DNA from: Paenibacillus sp. FSL W8-0186
GTDB lineage: Bacteria; Bacillota; Bacilli; Paenibacillales; Paenibacillaceae
NCBI RefSeq assembly: GCF_037969765.1
Contig: NZ_CP150207.1
Span: 868,001 to 932,000 of the forward strand
Direction of reading: 5' to 3'
Length of the DNA: 64,000 nucleotides
Below the pieces are notes generated by a model. That model was not told the origin of the DNA. It worked only from the letters and a program-made list of their open reading frames with translations, and did no database searches. Shown one piece after another: positions 35,122 to 43,412 of this stretch. The first letter of the stretch is position 1. Each line of letters opens with the position of its first letter. The translations under genes and the position numbers were made by a program.

Positions 35122-37002
35122 TTAATCCGTATAAAGATACCATCTGCGAACGAGCGGTATTCTCTTCCAATGCTTCTTGAGCCAAGGCAGTACGTAGTAG
35201 TCAAGTCCGAACATGCTGCCTGATCCGCCAATCAGCGCTACGCCAGCTGTCATGTACCAGAGCATTTCGCCCGATGCCATGCTCGAGGACCAGATCATGA
35301 TGCCGAGTCCAACCGTGATGATGGAGGACACTGCGGTGAACAGGCCGGCAATCAGCAGGAGGCCGATAATGATTTCTGCAAATACCATACCGGTTTGGAA
35401 TACGGTCGCAAGTCCGGTATAGCCGCCGTCGGATGTATAGAAGAAGAGACCCATAAACCAGTTCACCGTATTCGTGATAAATCCGGGTACCGGGAGTGCC
35501 GTAACGGCGGTAGACGCGCTTTCTACGGCGGATGCGGCCGCTTGAGCGTCAACGGTTGTCGTCACGGCCTGCGCCGCTTCGCTTGCCGCGGATATCGCAT
35601 CGCCGGCATTTGGCGGCGCCGGAATCAGAAAGATTTCGGAAGGGTTCTTGAGCACTTTAGGCAGCTTGTCGAGACCTTCCTGCAGCCATTTGTAGCCGAC
35701 GAATACCCGGAGCGGCAGCAGCCAGAAGTTAGGTGAACGCTTGGCGAAATGGCCGCCTACGAAGCTTCGGCGATTGTTCACATGGAAAAATTCATGCATC
35801 ATATAAGTCCATACTTTATTGAAGCCAACCACCGTGAACAGATAGTACATATTGATCAAGTGCTTGAAGAGCATCGCCATGAATCCGCTGACCATGAACA
35901 TCTTATTCGGCAGTCCCACATTCGCTACGCCGTAGCGGCTGCCGATGCAGACCATCGTACCGTGGAAGCCTGGCTTGTAGGACTTCTTCGGTTTGCCCTT
36001 GACGTCCGCATAAATGTTATGAGCAATGAGCGGACCTGCTTGCTCGGCATTTTCGACCATTTGCGGAACCGGACGCGTCTCGCCTTCCGGGATATAGAAG
36101 ATGTTGTCGCCAACGATGTATACGTCCTCATGATCCACGCTTTGCAGCTTGTCGTTCGTAACGATCCGTTTGCGGCCTTCCTGCTGCACGTCGAGCTTGC
36201 CGACAAGGTCGGAGCCTTCAACACCCGCCGTCCAGACGATTGTTGCCGCTTCAAGCTCCTTCTCTCCAAGCAGGACGCTCGATTTCGTAACGCCGGTAAT
36301 TTTGGCGCTCGTTACGATTTCGACATTCATTTTATTCAGGCGTTTGACCGCCTTGCCGATCAGTTTATCTGGGAGAATCGGCAGAATTTTTGGCGCCATA
36401 TCCGCCACGACGAGGCGAACCTCGCTCGGATCGATGTAGAATTCCTTGCACAGCTCATCGCGGAATTCGGCAAGCTCGCCAACGAGCTCTACGCCGGTAA
36501 AGCCTGCTCCGACGACGACGAAGGAAAGCTTCTTCTTGCGGATCGCCGGATCCGTTTCCTTGGCAGCTTCGCTGAACATGCGGCGAACCTGTATTTTCAG
36601 CTTTACAGCGTCCTCATAAGACCATAAGGTCATCGCATGCTCCTCGGCGCCTGGAATGCCGAAGAACGTTGGCTTACAGCCGGTACCGATAACGAGGTAA
36701 TCGTATTTGTACGTTTGTTTCTTGGAGCGAAGCTCTTTCGCTTTAAAATCAATGTTGTCGATGTAGTCCAGGACGACATCCACTTTCTGTCCCGCGAAAA
36801 TTTTCTTTAAATCAATCTGAATGGAATCCTCGGGTGCCCGGTTTGCCGCGACTTCGTGCAATTCCGTCAGCAGCGTATGGTACGGGTTCTTGTCAATCAA
36901 CTGAATCTCGACATCTTTGTCTTTTTTGAACAATTTGGCCAGATGCTTCGAGGTGACGACACCGCCGTAACCGCCGCCAAGAACGACTATTTTCTTCAAC
37001 AT
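35122..37002 (-). CDS. ndh2: Type-II NADH dehydrogenase with C-terminal membrane extension (Ndh2-like)
   Basis: A 626-residue flavoenzyme that oxidises NADH and reduces a membrane quinone without pumping protons. The FAD-binding VVLGGGYGG (~6-14), the NADH-binding VVVGAGFTGVELVGEL (~163-178) and the second FAD site DVYIVGDN (~305) are clear. Ordinary NDH-2 proteins have about 400 residues. Here ~200 more follow, with a DoxX-like run of membrane helices and an Ala/Ser/Thr-rich linker. Such an extension is known in the Listeria Ndh2 devoted to extracellular electron transfer. ATG 37002 follows AAGGTG. It is 192 bp downstream of the PplA-like gene on the same strand. Confidence 0.9.
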   Translation of the reverse strand: MLKKIVVLGGGYGGVVTSKHLAKLFKKDKDVEIQLIDKNPYHTLLTELHEVAANRAPEDSIQIDLKKIFAGQKVDVVLDYIDNIDFKAKELRSKKQTYKYDYLVIGTGCKPTFFGIPGAEEHAMTLWSYEDAVKLKIQVRRMFSEAAKETDPAIRKKKLSFVVVGAGFTGVELVGELAEFRDELCKEFYIDPSEVRLVVADMAPKILPILPDKLIGKAVKRLNKMNVEIVTSAKITGVTKSSVLLGEKELEAATIVWTAGVEGSDLVGKLDVQQEGRKRIVTNDKLQSVDHEDVYIVGDNIFYIPEGETRPVPQMVENAEQAGPLIAHNIYADVKGKPKKSYKPGFHGTMVCIGSRYGVANVGLPNKMFMVSGFMAMLFKHLINMYYLFTVVGFNKVWTYMMHEFFHVNNRRSFVGGHFAKRSPNFWLLPLRVFVGYKWLQEGLDKLPKVLKNPSEIFLIPAPPNAGDAISAASEAAQAVTTTVDAQAAASAVESASTAVTALPVPGFITNTVNWFMGLFFYTSDGGYTGLATVFQTGMVFAEIIIGLLLIAGLFTAVSSIITVGLGIMIWSSSMASGEMLWYMTAGVALIGGSGSMFGLDYYVLPWLKKHWKRIPLVRRWYLYTD

Positions 37003-37194
37003 ATTCACCTTCTTACTTTAGGCTGGTAATCGTGGAGATGTGCTGCTATATAAGCTGAACTGTTGAATTCGATGCGGGGTAGGTACGTAAAATGTCCTTA
37101 CGATCGCTGTTGCTCCTAGATTTCTTGGATGAAATAGATTGCCCGCATCTCATTCTTTAGTTCATCTTATATAGCGAATGATTTAAGACTAGTA

Positions 37195-38103
37195 TTATTT
37201 AGCTTGCTCAAGCGCTTTGGCTGCAAGATCGTAGTATGACTTCAAGCTGATCGATACGCCGGAGATGGCATCTGTTTTGCCTTCGTCATTGAAGCTAACC
37301 GCAGCTGGATCTTGTTTCTCAACAAGATATTGCTCGGCTTTGGCAGCTTGCTCATGCCATTCTGCTTGCGCGCCGCCATTAGCAACCATGCCGTACTTGC
37401 CGTCGATGGAGTTTTGTTTCTTATCTTCACCAGCTTCGTTTACGCCGCTGAAGTTCACTCTGACGATGTTTCCTGCGGATACGATGACGTCAACGGTTTC
37501 TTTCCAGCCGGATTTCTCGGCGAATTTGTCTTCTTCGGCGTGGTAGTTGCCATCTTTGTAAGGTCCTGGCTGGATTGGGCCTGCAGCCAGCGCCTGGTCA
37601 GCCAGGTCGAACAAATCGTTAACGTGAATGGATACGCCGGAAATAGCATCGGTTCTGCCCTCGGCATCAAGGGTTACGGCCTTCGTGTCTTGCTTCTCAA
37701 TCAGGAAAGCGATCGCTTTGGCCGCTTGTTCATGCCATTCTGCCTGCGCGTTTCCTTTTTCCTTCATGCCGTATTTGCCTTGTTCGGAATAAGTAACTTT
37801 GTCTACCGGAACGGTTGCGTTGGTGCCATTCCAATCGACGTCCGTGATTTTGCCGCCTTCCACCTGCAGCTTCACGAAGTATTGCCAGCCGGATTTTGGA
37901 TCTTCCTTACCCATGGCGAAGTATAGACCGTCCTGGAATTTGCCTTCTGCAGCTGGAGCTTCGGCTGAAGCGTTGGCAGAGCTGTTCTCGGCAGCTGGAG
38001 CGTTGTTGGCCGGATTCGCCGTATTAGCTTCATTTTTGGCCCCGCACCCTGCAAGAAGTCCTAGCAGTAAAGCGCTGCATAGTAGAATGGATGCTTTTTT
38101 CAT
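37195..38103 (-). CDS. pplA: Lipoprotein with two FMN-binding domains (PplA-like)
   Basis: A 302-residue surface lipoprotein: signal peptide with lipobox LLAGC (Cys20), an Ala/Asn-rich tether to ~55, then two homologous FMN-binding domains of ~115 residues. Each has KYGM, then AQAEWHEQAAKA and the attachment motif TDAISGVS (152-158 and 278-284). The known flavinylation consensus ends in SGAT or SGAS; here Ala is Val and the acceptor would be Ser158 and Ser284. The doubled domain, lipid anchor and neighbours match PplA, the extracellular electron carrier flavinylated by FmnB. The gene is transcribed toward ndh2. Confidence 0.88.
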   Translation of the reverse strand: MKKASILLCSALLLGLLAGCGAKNEANTANPANNAPAAENSSANASAEAPAAEGKFQDGLYFAMGKEDPKSGWQYFVKLQVEGGKITDVDWNGTNATVPVDKVTYSEQGKYGMKEKGNAQAEWHEQAAKAIAFLIEKQDTKAVTLDAEGRTDAISGVSIHVNDLFDLADQALAAGPIQPGPYKDGNYHAEEDKFAEKSGWKETVDVIVSAGNIVRVNFSGVNEAGEDKKQNSIDGKYGMVANGGAQAEWHEQAAKAEQYLVEKQDPAAVSFNDEGKTDAISGVSISLKSYYDLAAKALEQAK

Positions 38104-38266
38104 GTTAAATGACCTCCAAATAATAAAATTGTATATATTAAAATGTGAACCATTTTAATAACGTAGGGGATATTTAATAAGGAAAATCAGGTGTCCAGGA
38201 TAAACAAGCAAATACCTTTGAGTGCGCCTGTTCCAATCTATAGTTCAGCCTATATAAGCTGCGTGC
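38104..38266. other. Upstream region of the pplA-like gene
   Basis: AT-rich sequence just before the ATG that must contain its promoter. No confident hexamers or operator could be assigned. Confidence 0.4.
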
Positions 38267-38311
38267 CACTAAGTAGTGAGTCACTAAGCAGTGAGCCACT
38301 AAGCAGTGAGC
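38267..38311. repeat. Three tandem copies of a 15-bp palindromic unit
   Basis: CACTAAGYAGTGAGY occurs three times without gaps. Each unit contains CACT and AGTG in inverted order. It lies between the pplA-like promoter region and the family-1 copy C. Confidence 0.8.
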
Positions 38312-38328
38312 CATTAACGGTGTCATAT

Positions 38329-38516
38329 ACTAGATGGAATTCATGTATCTAATTCGGCCCAGAGCGAATGTTTCAAGGGGTTAAATGGATTTTATGCACC
38401 TAAAATCAAGAATCCAGCCCAAGATAGCCATCTCCCCTCGTTTAATGACCTGAAATACATTTAAATCACCCTTCCCTTCCTTGTCGCCGAAACTAGCTGC
38501 AATAAATCCATTTATA
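38329..38516. repeat. Family-1 nested inverted-repeat element, copy C
   Basis: Forward units lie at 38329-38354 (GATGGAATTCATGTATCT) and 38381-38405 (TTAAATGGATTTTATGCA), inverted units at 38441-38465 (GAAATACATTTAAA) and 38491-38516 (TGCAATAAATCCATTTA). Length is 188 bp. Its spacers match those of copy B in inverse orientation. Confidence 0.75.
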
Positions 38517-38853
38517 CAAGTTGAACTATGGAATTGAATGTTGAAAAAGGCTGGAAATCCTTTGTTTGAGGAAAGTTTAGCATATAAATAAAAGCATATA
38601 TGTGAAATAAATCACTTAGTATGTGATAAAAAACATCTCGCCTAGACCTGCAAGAGGCAGGAGGCTTGATGCAGAGCGAATACAAGCGGTTACTTATATT
38701 TTAAAATTTATTTTTTTAAATATATTGCGAAATCTTTCTGACGATTTAGTTCTCAAGCTCCGGTTAAAACGGAAAAAGGTGTCAATTCTTCATACTTTTG
38801 AACCGATAATGTATATACAAGGCAACATCCATTATTTGTGCTAAACGGAAGGA
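38517..38853. other. AT-rich leader before the HD-GYP gene
   Basis: About 330 AT-rich bases with one short forward frame (38623-38844) that has no recognisable family. It presumably holds the promoter of the HD-GYP gene; no riboswitch was recognised. Confidence 0.4.
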
Positions 38854-40359
38854 ATGAGCATTTCATTGTCGGTGTATAAGACGTTTTATTCACGCCTATT
38901 GCTGAACTATATCGCAGGCTCGCTCGCCGCCGTCATTTCCATCGCCAGTCTTATCATTTTCGCCTTTAAGGAGATCCCGAGGAACGAGTATGTCTGGATG
39001 CTTGCAGTCATGTTCGTCTCCATTGCCGCCATGCTCGGGTTGGAGTGGGCGGTATTCTCCAGGCAAATCAGGCCGATCCGCCAGGCGTTCCATGAACCTG
39101 TCGGCACCTTCACTGAAATGCAGTCGATATATTTAAAGACCCACCGTCTGCCTGCGCTGACCGTCAAAAGAATTATCGGGCCCCATTTATTCGGGCTGGC
39201 CGTTCCCGCGGCCAGCTTGTCGCTATGGCTCGTGTCCGCGGGAGAACTATCGATTCCGCCTTATTATGTGCTGCTGGCGCTGCTTGGAGGTGCTTTTCTG
39301 GCCGGCATGCATGCACTGATTGAATTCTATCTCACCTCTCACTTTATCCGGCCTGTACTGGAAGAGATGCAGTTCCAATCCTTGCAGCTGTTCGGCAGGG
39401 AGCTGACGCTCGGCGGCCGTGTGCTTATCTCAATCAAACGCAAGTTAAGATGGAGTTTTTTTCTGATTGGGGCTTTTCCGCTTCTGTTATACAATCTCGC
39501 TGTTCAATTCAGGCTGGGAGATTGGAATGTCGACCATTCAGCCTATTGGAAATGGGCTGGCATTGTTCTTCTGATCGGGCTTGGCTTTGCTTTCTTCGGA
39601 TCGCGGCTGCTGACCCGGGAACTCGAGACGCCGATTCAGCATTTGTACGAAAGAATGGCCGAGGTCAAGGTTGGATACCTGCGGACGGAGGCCAGCGATC
39701 TGTTCTCCGACGAGTTCTCCCGGCTCGTCTCCGGCTTCAATCATATGCTGCGGGGAGTACGAATCCAGGCGGCACGCAATGATCAGCTGGTGGAGAGCTA
39801 TTTTGCGACGCTCGCCGCAGCGCTGGATGCCCGCGATCCATATACGGCCGGACATTCCTTAAGGGTCGCCGAATATGCGGTCCAGATCGGCAATTTGGCC
39901 AGACTCCCGAAGCATGTGGTCGATCAGCTCCGCAAAGCGGCTCTGCTCCATGACATTGGAAAGATCGGCATACCTGACGCCGTACTGCTGAAGGAAGGAC
40001 AGCTCAGCGAGGAGGAATGGGAACAGATCAAGGCTCATCCCGTATTGGGTGAGGCCATCCTGAAGCAGATTGAGCCAGCCGATGAGATGGCGGCATTTCT
40101 GCCGGGCGTCCGCTCCCATCATGAACGCTATGATGGCGCAGGCTACCCGGATGGCTTAAAGGGAGAAGAGATTCCGCTCTTCGGCAGAATTATTGCCGTT
40201 GCCGATGCCTTTGATGCGATGACCTCTGACCGCCCTTACCGCAAAGGCATGGATGCGGCAACGGCGATATGCATTCTGGAGAAGGGGAAGGGAACGCAAT
40301 GGGACCCTTATTTTGTCGGATTATTCGTACAGGCGTATTACGAGAAGCAAACGTCTTGA
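38854..40359 (+). CDS. Membrane HD-GYP domain protein, probable cyclic-di-GMP phosphodiesterase
   Basis: A 501-residue protein with several membrane spans in the first ~260 residues, a HAMP-like linker (~260-315) and a C-terminal HD-GYP domain (~325-495). The catalytic HD is in LLHDIGKIGIP, HHERYDGAGYPDG carries the GYP motif, and AVADAFDAMTSDRPYR is the third conserved block. HD-GYP enzymes hydrolyse cyclic-di-GMP or related dinucleotides. No separate sensor domain is recognisable beyond the membrane part. A histidine kinase gene follows after 96 bp on the same strand. Confidence 0.88.
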   Translation: MSISLSVYKTFYSRLLLNYIAGSLAAVISIASLIIFAFKEIPRNEYVWMLAVMFVSIAAMLGLEWAVFSRQIRPIRQAFHEPVGTFTEMQSIYLKTHRLPALTVKRIIGPHLFGLAVPAASLSLWLVSAGELSIPPYYVLLALLGGAFLAGMHALIEFYLTSHFIRPVLEEMQFQSLQLFGRELTLGGRVLISIKRKLRWSFFLIGAFPLLLYNLAVQFRLGDWNVDHSAYWKWAGIVLLIGLGFAFFGSRLLTRELETPIQHLYERMAEVKVGYLRTEASDLFSDEFSRLVSGFNHMLRGVRIQAARNDQLVESYFATLAAALDARDPYTAGHSLRVAEYAVQIGNLARLPKHVVDQLRKAALLHDIGKIGIPDAVLLKEGQLSEEEWEQIKAHPVLGEAILKQIEPADEMAAFLPGVRSHHERYDGAGYPDGLKGEEIPLFGRIIAVADAFDAMTSDRPYRKGMDAATAICILEKGKGTQWDPYFVGLFVQAYYEKQTS

Positions 40360-40455
40360 TGATTACTGATGCCGCTTCATGTTAATATGGTATGAACATA
40401 GAAATGCAGAAAGTTCCAATACCTTTTAACTTTGAACAAAGCGGGTGGAAAACAG

Positions 40456-41925
40456 ATGGGTCTTGGAAATTCCTTCTTGATGAATTTGGCTATGTTGGTT
40501 ACCGTCGCTTATTTAGCGAATGTTTTATATAAGTATTGGTTTTTGAAAACGCCGCGCAGGATCAATTACGTTTTATCCGTGCTGCTTATGATTTTTTCCG
40601 GTTGGATCTGCATGAGGTTTGGCTTCAAGCTGAGCGACAATGTCATCTTCGATCTGAGGTTCGTTCCCCTTCTGATCGCTACAGCCGTATATTCGCAGCC
40701 ACTTACGCTAGTGGTCATCGGCTTTGGAATCGGCTTGGTCCGGTTCACGTTTGGCGTGACTGAGGCTGCCCTCGCCGGATTTTTAAATTTGACGATTCTG
40801 GGCATCGTGTGCGCCGGAATCAACATATGGATGCAGAGAAGCAATTTTCGCTTCGTTATTAAAGGCGCGATCGCCATACTGATCGTCAATGCGGTAAATA
40901 CGATTAACATTGCTGTATTCGGCGTAATTCCATTCCGAAAGTACATGCTGGAAATTATGCCCGTCGTGCTGCCGCTCGGCATCGTCTTAAGCATCGTATT
41001 CGCCATGATGCTGCGTGATTTCCAGCTGGACCGCCGCCGCTCAATTGAGCTTAAGCATGCGAACGAACTGCTGCAGAGCCAGACGGAGGAGCTGCAGAAA
41101 GCGAAGCTGGCGCTGGAGGAACGGGCACAGCAGCTTGCGCTCGCTTCCCGATATAAGTCGGAATTTCTGGCGAACATGTCCCATGAGTTAAGGACACCGC
41201 TCAACAGTATTATCAACTTGGCGCAGATGATCTCGGAGAATTATCCTGAGAAAGATTCAGGCTCTGCGGATTATGGACGAATCATCTACAGATCGGGGCA
41301 GGAGCTGCTGCAGATTATTAATGATATTCTTGATTTGTCGAAGGTGGAGGCGGGGCGGCTGGAAATCGTCCAGGAGGAAGTAAACGTAAAGGAGCTGCCG
41401 CAGCTGCTCTATTTACAGTTCGAACAGACGGCCCGGCAGAAGGGAGTAGGCTTCGACATCAGCACAGCTTCCGACTTGCCGGCTACGATCATCTCTGATC
41501 CCCAACGAATCGGGCAAATATTGCGCAATCTGCTCTCCAACGCTTTTAAATTTACGGACAAAGGTAATGTCAGGATGGAGATATACAAGGTACAAGCGAA
41601 TGCGCGGGGCAGAGGTGAATATATCGCGTTTGCCGTGAAGGACACCGGGATCGGGATTCCGCCGGACAAGCACAAGGTCATCTTTGAACCGTTCCATCAG
41701 GGGGACGGCTCCATCAGCCGCAAGTATGGGGGGACAGGGCTTGGATTGCCGATCAGCAGGCATTTGGCTTGTCTGCTGGGCGGATGGATCGATATGGAGA
41801 GCCAAGAAGGCGAAGGAAGCACCTTTATACTCTACCTGCCTAGGTCTCCGCATGTGCAAGCATCCGGTTTGCCTCCAGCTGCCGAGGATAAAGCGATGTT
41901 TGCCGGACGCGGCATATCCGGTTAA
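40456..41925 (+). CDS. Membrane sensor histidine kinase (5TMR-LYT type)
   Basis: A 489-residue kinase. The N-terminal ~190 residues form five or six spans of the 5TMR-LYT sensor type (FDLRFVPLLIATAVYSQP). A coiled coil (~200-230) and a HisKA domain follow, with the acceptor His in FLANMSHELRTPLN (~243). The ATPase domain has the N box IGQILRNLLSNAFKFTDKG, the G1 box DTGIGIPPDK and GGTGLGL. Start ATG 40456 is chosen over TTG 40432 because of a GGTGG ten bases upstream. There is no response regulator next to it, so it is an orphan kinase here. Confidence 0.87.
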   Translation: MGLGNSFLMNLAMLVTVAYLANVLYKYWFLKTPRRINYVLSVLLMIFSGWICMRFGFKLSDNVIFDLRFVPLLIATAVYSQPLTLVVIGFGIGLVRFTFGVTEAALAGFLNLTILGIVCAGINIWMQRSNFRFVIKGAIAILIVNAVNTINIAVFGVIPFRKYMLEIMPVVLPLGIVLSIVFAMMLRDFQLDRRRSIELKHANELLQSQTEELQKAKLALEERAQQLALASRYKSEFLANMSHELRTPLNSIINLAQMISENYPEKDSGSADYGRIIYRSGQELLQIINDILDLSKVEAGRLEIVQEEVNVKELPQLLYLQFEQTARQKGVGFDISTASDLPATIISDPQRIGQILRNLLSNAFKFTDKGNVRMEIYKVQANARGRGEYIAFAVKDTGIGIPPDKHKVIFEPFHQGDGSISRKYGGTGLGLPISRHLACLLGGWIDMESQEGEGSTFILYLPRSPHVQASGLPPAAEDKAMFAGRGISG

Positions 41926-41960
41926 TATTTATACTAGATCAATGAGAAAGGTTGGAATAG

Positions 41961-42341
41961 ATGATGGAAAAGCAAGTATTATCTACAACGGCAGCACCTG
42001 GAGCGATCGGGCCGTATTCGCAGGGAGTAGTCATCGGCGATCTCATATATACCTCCGGGCAGCTTGGCCTCGTTCCGGAGACCGGACAATTCGCGGAGGG
42101 AGTGGAAGCTCAGACGGCTCAAGCGCTGAACAATGTGAAAGCGATTCTTGAGGCGGCGGGAAGCGGCCTGGACAAGGTCGTGAAAACGACAGTATTCTTA
42201 AAGGATATGAATGATTTCGTAAAGGTAAATGAAATCTACGGCTCGTTTTTTGCCGAGCCTTATCCGGCACGCAGTGCGGTTGAGGTTGCCCGTCTTCCGA
42301 AGGACGGCTTGGTCGAGATCGAAGTTATTGCACTGAAGTAA
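41961..42341 (+). CDS. ridA: RidA family enamine/imine deaminase
   Basis: A 126-residue cytoplasmic protein of the YjgF/YER057c/UK114 family, which hydrolyses reactive imines and enamines made by PLP enzymes. The family blocks GAIGPYSQGV, YTSGQLGL and the substrate-binding Arg in YPARSAVEVARLPKDGLVEIE are intact. Two ATG codons (41961, 41964) are possible; GAAAGG precedes both. A terminator ends the single-gene unit. Confidence 0.95.
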   Translation: MMEKQVLSTTAAPGAIGPYSQGVVIGDLIYTSGQLGLVPETGQFAEGVEAQTAQALNNVKAILEAAGSGLDKVVKTTVFLKDMNDFVKVNEIYGSFFAEPYPARSAVEVARLPKDGLVEIEVIALK

Positions 42342-42379
42342 TACTGAAACAGGCAGACCCGATACCGTCTTCTGTCCAA

Positions 42380-42432
42380 AGGTCACGTACATTACCTGGG
42401 TTATCGCAAGGGATGTAAGTGGCCTTTTTTTA
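42380..42432 (+). terminator. Terminator of ridA
   Basis: The outer stem AGGTCAC/GTGGCCT and the inner TTACC and GGATGTAA pairs form a long hairpin followed by a seven-T run. Confidence 0.7.
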
Positions 42433-42442
42433 AAAATGCCGG

Positions 42443-43198
42443 TCAATCCCGCTCTCGCGAACGCATAAGTCCAATCCACAGCGCATACAGCAATAAAATG
42501 AAGGCGAGGACGGCAGCGGTCATGCTGAGTCCAGGGATGCTCTTCTGTTCAATGGCAATGGCCGCATAAGCCCAGACGAATACCAGCGGCAGCACACCAT
42601 CGCGGGGGCGGAGGGTTATTCCGATAGCAGCAGCGGTGCCTGCGGATAGCAGGATAATCCCTGCTGTTTTGGGATTCAGGTTTATCCCGAGACCTCCATG
42701 GAAGAGAATAACAGCGAGATTAACCAGCGTGGCCACGCAAATCCATCCAAAATAAATGCTGAATGGCAGCCGGAGCAGCCAAGTCTCTCCAGAAGTTGGC
42801 GTATAGACGTAGCGGGTCTTGGCATAGATGACGGCAAGCGATAGAAGCAGGGCGAGCATGGCGGCAAAGGATAATGCGATATATTGATACTGCCATAAGA
42901 ATACCCAGGCCATATTAAAAATACAGGACAGGATGAACCAATAGGAAATGGCCAGCACGGAATCCTGTCTTCCGGTATTTCTTCGCAGCTGATATACGAT
43001 ATATCCGGCTAGCAATAGATAGATTAGCGCCCAGATCATAAACGCGTATCCGGCCGGCGTGATGGGGGTATGATATTTGTCGGATAATTGCCCGGTGGTC
43101 ATCCCGCCCATCGGAATCGCCATGGCCAAATAATTGACGCCGAGGACGGCCGCATAGAACAGCGCATTCCACCAGCGGAAGGCATTGTTACGAAACAT
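42443..43198 (-). CDS. TspO/MBR-related tryptophan-rich membrane protein
   Basis: A 251-residue protein with about eight hydrophobic segments. Conserved Trp and Pro positions (PAGYAFMIWALIYLLLAGY, then FNMAWVFLWQY) resemble the TspO/MBR tryptophan-rich sensory family, though it is longer than the five-span members. The start at 43198 (MFRNNAFRWW) follows GCAGGAGG; the open frame to 43369 is a fortuitous extension. Ligand and role are unknown. It is convergent with ridA and stands alone. Confidence 0.75.
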   Translation of the reverse strand: MFRNNAFRWWNALFYAAVLGVNYLAMAIPMGGMTTGQLSDKYHTPITPAGYAFMIWALIYLLLAGYIVYQLRRNTGRQDSVLAISYWFILSCIFNMAWVFLWQYQYIALSFAAMLALLLSLAVIYAKTRYVYTPTSGETWLLRLPFSIYFGWICVATLVNLAVILFHGGLGINLNPKTAGIILLSAGTAAAIGITLRPRDGVLPLVFVWAYAAIAIEQKSIPGLSMTAAVLAFILLLYALWIGLMRSRERD

Positions 43199-43412
43199 AT
43201 ATATACCTCCTGCGATGCTTGATTTAGAAATGAACCTAGGATGTAACCAAGTAGTGTTTATGATATGAATATACCCAATTAGCGCGAATGATATCAGGCG
43301 GTGTGTTATCATATTCATTGGATGCCGATCACCTGGCGAAGCGTTTGAGAATGGCCGGGTTATGGGCAAAATGGATCAGAGGAAAATGGAATAGAAACGA
43401 CGGGAGATCACC

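Noticed and set aside
38623..38844. Open frame and possible riboswitch before the HD-GYP gene
   Set aside because: No conserved protein pattern and no cyclic-di-GMP aptamer core could be recognised.
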